64,000 nt of DNA from Obesumbacterium proteus (lineage in GTDB: Bacteria; Pseudomonadota; Gammaproteobacteria; Enterobacterales; Enterobacteriaceae), in assembly GCF_001586165.1 (NCBI RefSeq), contig NZ_CP014608.1:4464001-4528000 (forward strand), in the 5' to 3' direction. Positions 8,335 through 17,697 of this stretch are shown piece after piece. Every line of letters begins with the position of its first letter. Positions within the stretch are counted from its first letter, which is position 1. The position numbers and the translations under genes were made by a program. The notes beneath the pieces were generated by a model, which saw only the letters and a program-made list of their open reading frames with translations, made no database searches and was not told the DNA's origin.

Positions 8335-9711
8335 ATGTCACTGCCATCTTCCCCCCCAATTTTTACCGTTAGCCGGTTAAATCAGACCGTCCGTCAGCTG
8401 TTAGAAATGGAAATGGGGCAGATCTGGTTATCAGGCGAAATCTCCAACTTATCTCAGCCTTCATCGGGCCATTGGTACTTCACGCTTAAAGACGATCGTG
8501 CTCAGGTGCGCTGCGCGATGTTCCGCAATAGCAACCGCCGTGTCACTTTCCGCCCGCAAAACGGCCAGCAGATTTTGATGCGTGCCACCATCACGCTGTA
8601 CGAACCGCGTGGGGATTACCAACTGATTGCTGAAAGTATGCAGCCCGCCGGTGACGGTTTGCTGCAACAGCAGTTTGAGCAGTTGAAGCAACGCTTACAG
8701 GAAGAGGGTCTGTTCGATCCTGCCCACAAAAAACCATTACCGTCGCCAGCCCACTGCGTTGGCGTTGTGACGTCATCAAGCGGTGCCGCACTGCACGATA
8801 TCCTTAACGTATTAAAACGACGCGATCCGTCCCTGCCAGTGGTCATCTACCCGACCGCGGTACAAGGTGCCGATGCACCGATGCAAATTGTGCGCGCCAT
8901 TGAATTAGCTAACCTGCGTAAAGAGTGTGATGTGCTGATTGTCGGTCGTGGCGGTGGCTCGCTTGAGGATTTATGGAGCTTTAACGATGAGCGCGTGGCG
9001 CAGGCTATTTTTGCCAGCCTCATCCCTATCGTCAGCGCCGTTGGTCATGAAACCGATGTCACTATCGCTGATTTCGTTGGCGATCTGCGTGCGCCAACGC
9101 CGTCCGCGGCCGCAGAATTAGTTAGCCGCAACCAAACCGAGCTCATGCGCCAAATGCTTTCACAGCAGCAGCGCATGGAAATGGCGATGGATTATTATCT
9201 TGCTCGCCATCAGCAGCGTTTTACTCGTCTGAATCATCGTCTACAGCAGCAGCATCCACAGCTACGTCTGGCTCGTCAGCACACGTTGCTGATTAAGCTA
9301 CGCCGCCGTTTGGACGAAGCGGTGCAAACACGCCTGCGTTTGGCGGAACGCCAGCAAGAGCGCACCAGCCAACGCCTTAATCAACAGCAGCCCTCTGCGC
9401 GTATTCAGCGCCACCAACAGCGCATCGAGCAGCTTCACAACCGGCTGGAATTACTCGTCCAACGCCAGCTTAGCGGCAATCGTGAACGCTTTGGCGCACT
9501 GTGCTCGCAGTTAGAGGGCGTTAGCCCACTAGCCACACTGGCACGTGGGTTTAGCGTGACACAACCACCAAGCGGCGGTGTGCTGAAAAGCATTAAGCAG
9601 GTCGCTAATGGCGATCTGTTAAAAACCCGAGTGCAAGACGGATGGGTAGAAAGCACGGTGACTTCAATCGCAGCGCTGCCTAAAAAACGTAGTGCAAAAC
9701 ATGACTCATAG
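8335..9711 (+). CDS. xseA: Exodeoxyribonuclease VII large subunit
   Basis: Large subunit of the single-strand-specific exonuclease ExoVII, which with several XseB subunits degrades ssDNA from both ends in repair. It has 458 residues, close to the 456 of E. coli. The N-terminal OB-fold (IFTVSRLNQTVRQLLE ... SGEISNL) is followed by the catalytic domain with the conserved DVLIVGRGGGSLEDLW and VGHETDVTIADFVGDLRAPTPSAA stretches. The C-terminal part (about 270-400) is a long Gln/Arg-rich coiled coil that binds XseB. It is divergent from guaB, as in other enterics. xseB lies elsewhere. Confidence 0.96.
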   Translation: MSLPSSPPIFTVSRLNQTVRQLLEMEMGQIWLSGEISNLSQPSSGHWYFTLKDDRAQVRCAMFRNSNRRVTFRPQNGQQILMRATITLYEPRGDYQLIAESMQPAGDGLLQQQFEQLKQRLQEEGLFDPAHKKPLPSPAHCVGVVTSSSGAALHDILNVLKRRDPSLPVVIYPTAVQGADAPMQIVRAIELANLRKECDVLIVGRGGGSLEDLWSFNDERVAQAIFASLIPIVSAVGHETDVTIADFVGDLRAPTPSAAAELVSRNQTELMRQMLSQQQRMEMAMDYYLARHQQRFTRLNHRLQQQHPQLRLARQHTLLIKLRRRLDEAVQTRLRLAERQQERTSQRLNQQQPSARIQRHQQRIEQLHNRLELLVQRQLSGNRERFGALCSQLEGVSPLATLARGFSVTQPPSGGVLKSIKQVANGDLLKTRVQDGWVESTVTSIAALPKKRSAKHDS

Positions 9712-9728
9712 GCCTTAATAGTGAGTTC

Positions 9729-9744
9729 TGTGATATAGGTCACT
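9729..9744. promoter_or_regulatory. CRP-like site between xseA and malX
   Basis: TGTGATATAGGTCACT matches the CRP consensus TGTGA-N6-TCACA at nine of ten defined positions. It lies 18 bp after the xseA stop and about 345 bp before the malX start, so it would serve a promoter early in the long leader. The rest of the 376-bp gap is AT-rich with no gene. A weak GATAA-AACA-TTATC inverted repeat is at 10015-10028. Confidence 0.5.
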
Positions 9745-10087
9745 TCGCATAATAAAAGCGGTGGCCTGAATCCTGTTTATACCCACTTTCGTTATTCTGT
9801 CATCCCTTCCTTGCTTTATAGATAAAAACAACGCATTTAAATTTCACTTTGCTTTTGATTGGTTATGAACCGAAAGCAAAATGGCGTGAAATCGACGCAA
9901 AATAAAACTGTGATCCTCAGTGCATTCTATAAACACCCGCTTTGTTTTAATTCCTCACAGCCCATTAAGGCTATTAGGGGATCATCATATTTATTAAACA
10001 TCTCCTAGTTCACAGATAAAACATTATCACCATTCGTTTCTAACAATGGCGGTTTATTATCATTACCTGTTTATTGGGAGTGCCCAC

Positions 10088-11659
10088 ATGTCGGACACAA
10101 AATCTTTTAAGTCAAGGTTATGGGAATTTTTTCAAAGTCTAGGAAAGACTTTTATGTTTCCCGTTTCTTTATTAGCTTTTATGGGTTTGTTATTAGGCGT
10201 TGGAAGTTCAATTACTAGCCCATCCACCATAAAAAGCTTTCCATTTTTAGGCAATGAATTAGTTCAGCTAACGTTTGGATTCGTTGCTACCGTGGGCGGG
10301 TTCGCTTTCACTTACTTACCGATTATGTTTGCAATGGCAATTCCATTAGGTCTTGCTAAGCGTAATAAAGCGATTGGTGCATTCTCAGGCTTTGTGGGCT
10401 ATATGATAATGAACCTTTCGATTAATTATTATCTTATGAGTAGCCATCAACTTGCCGATGCAGCGCATATGAAACAGGCTGGGCAAGCCATGGTATTAGG
10501 CATTCAATCGCTTGAGATGGGGGTTCTCGGTGGGATTGTCGTTGGGGTTATTACCTATTTCCTACATGAACGCTTTCAAGATACGCAGCTCCATGATGCC
10601 TTTGCATTTTTTAGCGGCATTCGCTTTGTCCCTATCATTACGGCACTTACGCTCTCTATCGTTGGGCTGATTATTCCGTTTTTGTGGGAATATGTTGCTA
10701 TCGGCATCACAGCCATTGGGAGATTAATTCAGAGTACTAACGTCTTTGGCCCATTCTTATATGGAGTTGGTGTTCTATTATTAAAACCTTTTGGTTTGCA
10801 CCATATATTATTGGCAATGGTAAGATTCACACCGGCAGGTGGTACTGAATTTGTCAGTGGGCAAGAAATATCAGGTGCTCTTAATATTTTCTATGCTGAA
10901 CTAAAGGCAGGTTTACCGTTTAGTCCACATGTAACAGCGTTCCTTTCCCAAGGCTTTATGCCAACCTTTATCTTTGGCCTACCCGCCGTTGCTTATGCAA
11001 TTTACCGTACCGCGAAACCAGAAAACCGACCAATTATAAAAGGGCTTTTACTTTCTGGTGTTTTAGTTTCTGTGGTCACAGGAATATCAGAACCCATTGA
11101 GTTCTTATTCTTATTTATTGCACCTTTCTTATATGTCTTCCACGTTATCATGTCAGGTCTAGCACTGATGGTTATGGCACTTTTAGGTGTAACAATCGCG
11201 AATACAGACGGTGGAATATTAGACCTATTAATCTTTGGTATCATGCAAGGCACAGCAACCAAGTGGTATCTCATATTCCCAGTCGGAATTATTTGGTTCG
11301 CAGTTTATTTCTTTGTATTCCGATGGTATATCCTCAAACACGATATTAAAACACCCGGCAGAGAAGATGATGATATTAGCGTAGCTGAGAAAGTAGATCA
11401 AAAAGCCAAAAATAATAAAGGTTCGAAGTACGATCCCGAATTAATTCTCTCAGCGTTAGGTGGCAAGGACAATATCGACTCTTTAGACAACTGCATCACT
11501 CGCTTGCGCTTGGTGGTAAAAGATATGGCGCTTATCAATAAAGATATATTAAAGAAAGCAGGTGCACTTGCCGTCGTGGTACTCGATAACCACAGCCTAC
11601 AGGTTATTATCGGGCCTCAGGTACAAAGCGTAAAAACTGGCATTGAAGCATTAATCTAG
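10088..11659 (+). CDS. malX: PTS maltose/glucose-type EIICB permease, MalX-like
   Basis: Membrane EIICB component of the sugar phosphotransferase system, which imports and phosphorylates a sugar of the glucose/maltose class. It has 523 residues. The hydrophobic EIIC part (about 1-420) has the GITEPIEFLFLFIAP-type segment, read here as GISEPIEFLFLFIAP. A linker leads to the EIIB domain, whose phospho-accepting cysteine is C469 in LDNCITRLRL. Similarity to E. coli MalX runs the full length. The start at 10088 (MSDTKSFKSRLWEFF) follows GGGAG; a start 14 codons upstream is rejected. It is 14 bp from malY and probably cotranscribed. No malI repressor is adjacent, unlike E. coli. The sugar is not certain. 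Confidence 0.88.
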   Translation: MSDTKSFKSRLWEFFQSLGKTFMFPVSLLAFMGLLLGVGSSITSPSTIKSFPFLGNELVQLTFGFVATVGGFAFTYLPIMFAMAIPLGLAKRNKAIGAFSGFVGYMIMNLSINYYLMSSHQLADAAHMKQAGQAMVLGIQSLEMGVLGGIVVGVITYFLHERFQDTQLHDAFAFFSGIRFVPIITALTLSIVGLIIPFLWEYVAIGITAIGRLIQSTNVFGPFLYGVGVLLLKPFGLHHILLAMVRFTPAGGTEFVSGQEISGALNIFYAELKAGLPFSPHVTAFLSQGFMPTFIFGLPAVAYAIYRTAKPENRPIIKGLLLSGVLVSVVTGISEPIEFLFLFIAPFLYVFHVIMSGLALMVMALLGVTIANTDGGILDLLIFGIMQGTATKWYLIFPVGIIWFAVYFFVFRWYILKHDIKTPGREDDDISVAEKVDQKAKNNKGSKYDPELILSALGGKDNIDSLDNCITRLRLVVKDMALINKDILKKAGALAVVVLDNHSLQVIIGPQVQSVKTGIEALI

Positions 11660-11673
11660 CCCAAGGGAACCGT

Positions 11674-12861
11674 ATGTATAATTTTGATGAGATTATCGAT
11701 CGTAGCGTTGATAAATGTCGTAAGTGGGATTATGACTACGTCTGCTCACGCTTTGGAGCTGTGCCAAAAGATTTTATTCCCATGTGGATTGCTGACATGG
11801 ACTTTAAATCGCCTCCCGAGGTCATCGCAGGACTGCGCCAAATCATGGAGCACGGTACTTTCGGCTATACCTATTGCTTTGACGAGTTCTATCAGGCCGT
11901 CATCGATTTTCAAGCTAAGCAACATAATGCAGATATTGCACGGGAATGGATCACGCTTACCTATGGCACCGTCTCAACGCTGCATTACACCATTCAGGCA
12001 TTTTGCAACGCGGGCGATGCCATTCTCATGAACACGCCAGTGTACGATCCTTTCGCATTGGCCGCAGAGCGTCAAAAAGTACGCGTCATAGCTAATCCTT
12101 TGGTTGCCGTAAATCAGCGCTATCAACTCGATTTTGAAAAATTAGAGCAGCAGATAAAAGAACATCAGCCAAAACTTTACCTATTTTGCTCGCCGCACAA
12201 CCCATCGGGAAGAATTTGGACGGCGGCGGAGATCCGTCGAGTCTCTGAGCTTTGCCAAAAGTATCAGGTAATTTTAGTTATTGATGAAGTCCACGCTGAG
12301 CATATTCTGCACGGTACGTTTATCAATGCATTAAATGAAGGTTGTGCGCATGCAGACAATCTTATTCTGCTCACCTCGCCCAATAAGGCCTTTAATCTCG
12401 GCGGGCTTAAGACTTCCTATAGCATTATTCCCGACGAAAAATTACGTGCACGTTTTCGTCAGCAGTTAGAGAAAAACTCGATTACGTCGCCGAATATGTT
12501 CGGCGTATGGGGATTAATTTATGCCTATACACAAGGATTAGACTGGCTGAAAGCGTTGAATAGCTACTTAGCTGAAAACGAACGCTATCTCTATGAATTT
12601 ATTAGTGAGCGCCTACCAACGTTAAAAATGATGCGGACCGAATCATCGTATCTCGCCTGGATTGACGTTAGCGCAACAGGGATGAATGCCTATGATTTCA
12701 CTCATCAACTGGCTCATGAAACCGGCGTAGTTGTTGAAGATGGCACGCACTATGTACAAAACGGTGAGCACTATATCCGCATTAATTTTGGCACGCCGAA
12801 AGCGCTTATTGAACAAGCGATGGCTCGTCTGGAAGAGTTTGTCCAAAGGCATAGCGCGTAA
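11674..12861 (+). CDS. malY: MalY/PatB-family PLP-dependent beta C-S lyase
   Basis: Fold-type I aminotransferase family. E. coli MalY is a cystathionine beta-lyase that also restrains the maltose activator MalT. There are 395 residues. The PLP lysine is K238 in SPNKAFNLGGLK; CSPHNPSGRIW and VIDEVHAEH are the other cofactor-site motifs. The gene follows malX with an AAGGGA ribosome site in a 14-bp gap, so the pair mirrors malXY. The sequence looks at least as close to the wider PatB branch as to E. coli MalY, so control of MalT should not be assumed. A 12-bp-stem hairpin separates it from the convergent yfgJ. Confidence 0.85.
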   Translation: MYNFDEIIDRSVDKCRKWDYDYVCSRFGAVPKDFIPMWIADMDFKSPPEVIAGLRQIMEHGTFGYTYCFDEFYQAVIDFQAKQHNADIAREWITLTYGTVSTLHYTIQAFCNAGDAILMNTPVYDPFALAAERQKVRVIANPLVAVNQRYQLDFEKLEQQIKEHQPKLYLFCSPHNPSGRIWTAAEIRRVSELCQKYQVILVIDEVHAEHILHGTFINALNEGCAHADNLILLTSPNKAFNLGGLKTSYSIIPDEKLRARFRQQLEKNSITSPNMFGVWGLIYAYTQGLDWLKALNSYLAENERYLYEFISERLPTLKMMRTESSYLAWIDVSATGMNAYDFTHQLAHETGVVVEDGTHYVQNGEHYIRINFGTPKALIEQAMARLEEFVQRHSA

Positions 12862-12881
12862 GTAGACATATTGAACGGCCA

Positions 12882-12913
12882 TCAAACTAGGCGCACGGAT
12901 ACGCCTAGTTTGA
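12882..12913. terminator. Hairpin between convergent malY and yfgJ
   Basis: A 12-bp perfect stem (12882-12893 with 12902-12913, loop of eight bases). T tracts are poor on both sides, so termination efficiency is uncertain, but the placement between convergent genes fits. Confidence 0.6.
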
Positions 12914-12916
12914 GAT

Positions 12917-13141
12917 TTACTCTTTAACCACGTAGCTAAACACCACGCGCTTTTTAGAAATCATTCCATGGCCGTTCGGGCAAAAATAATCAATGGCCCC
13001 ACAGGCCTTTAATTCCTGGAGTGGCTTGCCACAATCAGGGCAATCGGCATGTTGCTGATAGGCTTGCTGACAATGCTGGCAAAAGTAATCACCCTGCTGC
13101 CACACCATTTCGTGCTGACACTTCGGACAAAACACATCCAT
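12917..13141 (-). CDS. yfgJ: Zinc-ribbon protein, YfgJ-like
   Basis: A 74-residue protein with three CxxC knuckles (CPKC, CQHC, CPDC) plus a late Cys (YFCPNGHG), ending in basic ISKKRV. It resembles E. coli YfgJ, a zinc-ribbon protein of unknown role found at the same place near der. It lies 9 bp after the AEC transporter on the same strand and could be cotranscribed with it. No function beyond metal binding can be claimed. Confidence 0.85.
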   Translation of the reverse strand: MDVFCPKCQHEMVWQQGDYFCQHCQQAYQQHADCPDCGKPLQELKACGAIDYFCPNGHGMISKKRVVFSYVVKE

Positions 13142-13150
13142 TTTAACCTC

Positions 13151-14107
13151 CTAAATAACACCCCAGCCGCGTAGAAAATAAAGCCCCAGCGCCGTGGTGA
13201 AAAAAGATCCAACGGTAGTAATCGCAATAATATTAGCCGCTAGAGTGGCGTTTCCACCCATCGCTCGCGTCATAACGTAACTCGCAGCGGCGGTTGGCGT
13301 GGAGGTGAACAAGAAAATAACCCCTAACGTCACGCCGCGAAATCCGAATAACCAGCCACCCAGCGTCATAAGCACCGGAACAGCAATTAACTTGGCCGCA
13401 CTAGAATAACCCGCCACGTTAGAAGAGCTAAACATAGCATGCCAATCGATACTTGCTCCGGTGCATAGCAACGCCAACGGTAGCGCCATCGCTGAAATAA
13501 ATTTCCCGGTCGAGGATAAGACTTCTGGAACCGGTAGTTTGGTCAGCGAATAGCATAGGCCAAGAACAATGCCGATGATCAGCGGGTTAGTGATCACCCC
13601 GCGTAATATCTTGCCCCAGCTGATTTTCTGCTGACCGTCCGAACTCAATGTTCGGGTCAACGTCACCACGGAAAGCACGTTAAACAAGATCACCGTTACA
13701 GCCATATACATCGACCCAACGGCAACGCCTTCGCTGCCGTAAGCGCTAGCGCAATAGGCCAGCCCCACGATGGCAGTATTCGCGCGAAAGCCCCCCTGAA
13801 CGAAAATACCTCGCTCACGCGGCTCTTTTACCAATTTGAGCGCAACCAATTCCAGCAGCAAGAAGCTCACCACCGTTGCCACGCCCCCATAAACAACAAA
13901 AGCTAAATTATTGCCGAGCGTCGAATGGTTGGTCGCAATGCTGAAAAACAGCAGACAAGGAAGTGAGAGATTAAAAACCAGACGGGTAGCACCATCGCAG
14001 AAAGCATCATCCAATAGGCGAAACCGGCGCAGCACAACGCCCAGCAGCAACATCAGCAAATTGGGTACCGTAACACCAAAGGCAAAACTCCACGTCTCCC
14101 ACGACAT
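13151..14107 (-). CDS. AEC-family transporter (auxin efflux carrier superfamily)
   Basis: A 318-residue inner-membrane protein with about ten hydrophobic segments, starting with VTVPNLLMLLLGVVLRRF. The central FRANTAIVGLAY stretch is the conserved AEC core. Relatives in bacteria export or import small carboxylates such as malate or oxalate-related anions; the substrate here is unknown. ATG 14107 is chosen because AAGGA sits seven bases upstream; the TTG at 14113 is too close to that site. The gene overlaps nothing and precedes the zinc-ribbon gene by 9 bp. Confidence 0.85.
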   Translation of the reverse strand: MSWETWSFAFGVTVPNLLMLLLGVVLRRFRLLDDAFCDGATRLVFNLSLPCLLFFSIATNHSTLGNNLAFVVYGGVATVVSFLLLELVALKLVKEPRERGIFVQGGFRANTAIVGLAYCASAYGSEGVAVGSMYMAVTVILFNVLSVVTLTRTLSSDGQQKISWGKILRGVITNPLIIGIVLGLCYSLTKLPVPEVLSSTGKFISAMALPLALLCTGASIDWHAMFSSSNVAGYSSAAKLIAVPVLMTLGGWLFGFRGVTLGVIFLFTSTPTAAASYVMTRAMGGNATLAANIIAITTVGSFFTTALGLYFLRGWGVI

Positions 14108-14181
14108 ACTCAAATCCTTGTTGGCGTTGAAAAAATAGTTTGCAGACGAAGAGAATACACTGAAAATTCACGGCGCTACCA

Positions 14182-14213
14182 TAAAAAAATGGGGCGCATA
14201 TTCTGCGCCCCAT
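14182..14213 (-). terminator. Terminator downstream of der
   Basis: ATGGGGCGCA (14189-14198) pairs with 14204-14213, a 10-bp stem with a 5-base loop. On the minus strand it is followed by seven T residues, 26 bases past the der stop. Confidence 0.9.
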
Positions 14214-14238
14214 CATAACTTTGCGTATTAGCTATACG

Positions 14239-15726
14239 TTATTTGCTCTTTTTAATATGAGCAAGCAGACGTTTACGTTTACGCAGCTGAGTTGGATTCA
14301 GCATATTACGTTTACCCGCATACGGGTTGTCGCCTTCTTTAAACTGAATGCGAATAGGTGTTCCCATTACTTTAAGTGAACGACGGAAGTAGTTCATCAG
14401 GTAACGCTTGTAAGAATCTGCAAGGTCTTTCACCTGATTACCGTGGATCACCACAATCGGCGGGTTATAACCACCGGCATGGGCATATTTCAGTTTTACA
14501 CGACGACCACGAACTAACGGCGGCTGATGGTCTTCCTGCGCCATATTCATGATACGTGTCAGTAAGGATGTACTTACACGGCGAGTCGCACAGTCATAGG
14601 CTTCTTGAATGGATTCAAACAGATTGCCCACACCGCTGCCGTGTAATGCAGAGATAAAGTGAATGCGCGCGAAGTCCACAAAGCCTAAACGCAGATCCAG
14701 CATCTCTTTGACCTGAGTTTTAACGTCTTCAGACAGGCCATCCCACTTATTGACCACAATCACCAGTGAGCGCCCACTATTCAGGATAAAGCCTAATAGC
14801 GACAAGTCTTGGTCTGAAATACCTTCACGGGCGTCAATCACCAGCAACGCAACGTTAGAGTCTTCAATCGCCTGCAACGTTTTGATGACGGAGAATTTCT
14901 CAACCGTATCGGTCACTTTCCCACGCTTACGCACCCCAGCGGTGTCAATCAGCACGTATTCGCGCTCATCACGTACCATTGGGATATAAATGCTGTCACG
15001 CGTTGTTCCCGGCATGTCATAAACCACAACACGATCTTCGCCCAGAATACGGTTGGTTAGTGTGGACTTACCGACGTTTGGACGCCCGACGATAGCGATC
15101 TTGATAGGCAGATCTTGAGGATTGAAATCATCTTCTTCCTCTTCAGCCATCTCATCGGCTTCATCCGCTTCAAGCTCTGCCCAGTAGGCCGCATTAGCTT
15201 CTTCTTCCGTCAGCTCACGCTCAGGCTCTGGAGCTTCAACGAACGGGATCAGCGCTTCTTCAATCAGCTGAGCGACGCCACGGCCATGGGAGGCGGCAAT
15301 TGGATAAACTTCGCCAAAGCCTAATGAGTAAAAATCGCCGATCGCAACGTCAGGATCGATACCATCAGTTTTGTTAGCAACTAAGAAAGTGGCTTTTTCA
15401 CGGCTGCGCAGATGCTGAGCAATGCCTTCATCGGCAGGCATTAAACCTGCACGAGCATCAACCATAAACAGCACGATATCCGCTTCTTCAATCGCCATTA
15501 ACGATTGTTCAGCCATATGCGTTTCAACGCCATTTTCAGTGCCATCAATACCACCGGTGTCGATGATAATGAATTCATTCCCATTAACTTCAGCACGGCC
15601 GTATTTACGGTCACGGGTCAACCCTGGGAAATCCGCAACCAACGCATCACGAGTGTGCGTTAAGCGGTTAAATAAGGTGGATTTACCCACATTCGGGCGC
15701 CCGACCAGCGCGACGACAGGTATCAT
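14239..15726 (-). CDS. der: Ribosome biogenesis GTPase Der (EngA)
   Basis: Essential double GTPase that promotes 50S ribosomal subunit assembly. It has 495 residues with two tandem G domains, each with P-loop GRPNVGKST (9-17 and 214-222), plus DTGG (56-59), NKTD (118-121) and, in the second domain, DTAG and NKWD. An acidic linker rich in Glu lies at about 165-205, slightly longer than in E. coli (490 residues). The C-terminal KH-like domain ends in the basic RKRKRLLAHIKKSK. It lies downstream of bamB, the usual order. Confidence 0.98.
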   Translation of the reverse strand: MIPVVALVGRPNVGKSTLFNRLTHTRDALVADFPGLTRDRKYGRAEVNGNEFIIIDTGGIDGTENGVETHMAEQSLMAIEEADIVLFMVDARAGLMPADEGIAQHLRSREKATFLVANKTDGIDPDVAIGDFYSLGFGEVYPIAASHGRGVAQLIEEALIPFVEAPEPERELTEEEANAAYWAELEADEADEMAEEEEDDFNPQDLPIKIAIVGRPNVGKSTLTNRILGEDRVVVYDMPGTTRDSIYIPMVRDEREYVLIDTAGVRKRGKVTDTVEKFSVIKTLQAIEDSNVALLVIDAREGISDQDLSLLGFILNSGRSLVIVVNKWDGLSEDVKTQVKEMLDLRLGFVDFARIHFISALHGSGVGNLFESIQEAYDCATRRVSTSLLTRIMNMAQEDHQPPLVRGRRVKLKYAHAGGYNPPIVVIHGNQVKDLADSYKRYLMNYFRRSLKVMGTPIRIQFKEGDNPYAGKRNMLNPTQLRKRKRLLAHIKKSK

Positions 15727-15873
15727 TGTTGAAGCCTCTATTACTTAATTTAATTCCAAATACGCGGGGAACATTCACTCCCGAGCAAGGACTTTTCAGA
15801 AGACGAAACGGCCCCTGAGGTGATCAGGAGCCGTTCCCAGACGGCTAATTCGCCGCCCTAAATAATTGTTTTA

Positions 15874-17052
15874 TTAGCGAGTAAATGCGTAAACTTTACC
15901 GCCGCGAGCCTGAATAATCAGCTTATCGCTGGCTACCAGAGGCGCGCTTAGCAGACCAGAACTGTCTACTTCTTGCTGAGCAACAAAACGCCCATCATCG
16001 GTATTCAACCAGTGCAGATAGCCTTCGCTATCACCCACGACCAAATAGCCGTTATACAGCGCAGGCGCGGTCAGATTACGGTGCAATAAATCGCTTTGTT
16101 TCCACAGAGAAACACCGCCATCGGCGCTTAATGCCGCAACGCGGTCATCTTGGTCAACCACATAGATACGGCCAGCATCAACGATGAAATCGTTCACTGA
16201 ACCCATTTCGCGTTTCCATTGGATTTGTCCAGAACGCAGATCCAGCGCCGCCAAGTTACCGTTGTAACCCAGAGAGTATACAACACCATCGACTACGACA
16301 GGGGTAGTATCCACGTCATTTAAGCGGTCGATTTCGGTTGAACCCATAGGCTGCGCAACACGCTGCTGCCAAATCATTTGGCCTTGCTGCATCATGATTG
16401 CGCTAACGCGACCATTATCACCACCAACGATAGCTGCACCAAATGCCGTAGCAGGCGCTGACTCACCGCGTAAAGTCAGAGAAGGCATATCAAGGTTAAC
16501 AGTCCACTTAATGGAACCATCAGCTTCATCTAACGCCTGCAGCATACCGTTAGCGGTATGGATTAATACCAGACCATCGCTAATCACTGGGCGAGAAATA
16601 GCTTCACCGGCTACCGTCGTTTTCCACGCTTCGGCACCGTCTTCAGTGCTCAGCGCATACACAACGGCACGTTCTGAACCAACAAAGACTTTTCCGCCAG
16701 ATACTGCTAAACCACCAGACAACAGAGCCGTTTTGTGCGAGAACCAGCCATCTTTCTCAGCCAAGTTCACAGACCAAACAACGTCGCCGCTATCCGCGTC
16801 CATTGCTTTTACAACGCCCATGCGGTCAGCCGCGTAAATGCGGTTATCCTGCCAAGTTGGACGCAGGTGGGAATAGAATTCGCCTACACCATCGCCTACT
16901 GACGTGCTCCACACCTTGTTCGGTGTGAATTGGTTTTCAACTTTTGGCAACGGTGACATGGTGACCACATCAGTTTCACTGCTGAACCACGAGCATCCGC
17001 TCAAAAACGTCACAGACAGCAATCCGACCAAGAGCGTTTTACGCAATTGCAT
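15874..17052 (-). CDS. bamB: Outer-membrane assembly lipoprotein BamB
   Basis: Non-essential lipoprotein of the BAM complex, which inserts beta-barrel proteins into the outer membrane. It has 392 residues. The signal peptide ends in a lipobox FLSGC with acylated C20. The rest is an eight-bladed PQQ-type beta-propeller with repeated motifs such as GDVVWSVNL and GQIQWKREM. It is 11 bp after yfgM in the same direction and 147 bp before der; that gap holds an imperfect hairpin near 15808-15835. Confidence 0.97.
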   Translation of the reverse strand: MQLRKTLLVGLLSVTFLSGCSWFSSETDVVTMSPLPKVENQFTPNKVWSTSVGDGVGEFYSHLRPTWQDNRIYAADRMGVVKAMDADSGDVVWSVNLAEKDGWFSHKTALLSGGLAVSGGKVFVGSERAVVYALSTEDGAEAWKTTVAGEAISRPVISDGLVLIHTANGMLQALDEADGSIKWTVNLDMPSLTLRGESAPATAFGAAIVGGDNGRVSAIMMQQGQMIWQQRVAQPMGSTEIDRLNDVDTTPVVVDGVVYSLGYNGNLAALDLRSGQIQWKREMGSVNDFIVDAGRIYVVDQDDRVAALSADGGVSLWKQSDLLHRNLTAPALYNGYLVVGDSEGYLHWLNTDDGRFVAQQEVDSSGLLSAPLVASDKLIIQARGGKVYAFTR

Positions 17053-17063
17053 TGATTATCCCC

Positions 17064-17684
17064 TTAGTTGGATAAATTGTTCAGTTTCATGCGCAGTAAA
17101 CCCTGCAATGACTGGGAAGCATCAGAGGCTAAGCCTTTGCTGTATGCTTCACGGGCGCCTTTTACGTCGCCTTTCTTGACCAGTACATCACCGCGAATAT
17201 CCTGCGCCATAGCAACCCAGCCGGTCGCTTTAATTAAATCCAATGTTTTGAGTGCGTCGTCCAGCTTATTTTCCTGTAGCTGTACACGAGCTAAACGCAG
17301 ATCAATCAGGGATTTCAGATTTTCGTCTTTCGTTTGACCTTGAGCCCAAGCCAGCTGCTGTTCAGCTTTAGCAAAGTTCTTCTGGTCAACTTCATGTTGC
17401 GCTAACTGCAAGGCAGCCAAAACACCATAATTGTTAGCGTTTTTTTCAATAAACTTTTCAGCCAGTGCCACGCCGTCAGCTTTACCGCCGGTCAGCGCTT
17501 CACTTGCTTGCTGATATGACTGGGATGCACCGGTCATTTCTGCCTGCTGATGATTCTGCCAGTAACGCCAACCGAGCAGTGCACCAATCCCAATGACAAC
17601 ACCAATCGCCAACGCCTTACCGTTTTCGATAAAGAAGCGGCGCAGGGCATCAACTTGTTCGTTCTCTGTGCTATAGACTTCCAC
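17064..17684 (-). CDS. yfgM: YfgM, TPR-containing translocon-associated protein
   Basis: Inner-membrane protein that links the Sec translocon to periplasmic chaperones in E. coli. It has 206 residues. The short cytosolic N-terminus (ENEQVDALRRFFIENGK) is followed by one membrane helix at about 22-41 (ALAIGVVIGIGALLGWRYW) and TPR-like helices in the periplasm. It lies 13 bp after hisS and 11 bp before bamB, so these genes probably form one transcript. Confidence 0.95.
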   Translation of the reverse strand: MEVYSTENEQVDALRRFFIENGKALAIGVVIGIGALLGWRYWQNHQQAEMTGASQSYQQASEALTGGKADGVALAEKFIEKNANNYGVLAALQLAQHEVDQKNFAKAEQQLAWAQGQTKDENLKSLIDLRLARVQLQENKLDDALKTLDLIKATGWVAMAQDIRGDVLVKKGDVKGAREAYSKGLASDASQSLQGLLRMKLNNLSN

Positions 17685-17697
17685 TGTTCTCTACTCC

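Noticed and set aside
9910..9926. TGTGATCCTCAGTGCAT as a second CRP site before malX
   Set aside because: Only the first half-site fits; the second half (GTGCA) matches TCACA poorly.
10015..10028. GATAA-AACA-TTATC as a MalI operator upstream of malX
   Set aside because: Arms of only five bases and different spacing from the E. coli MalI palindrome, and no malI gene is nearby.
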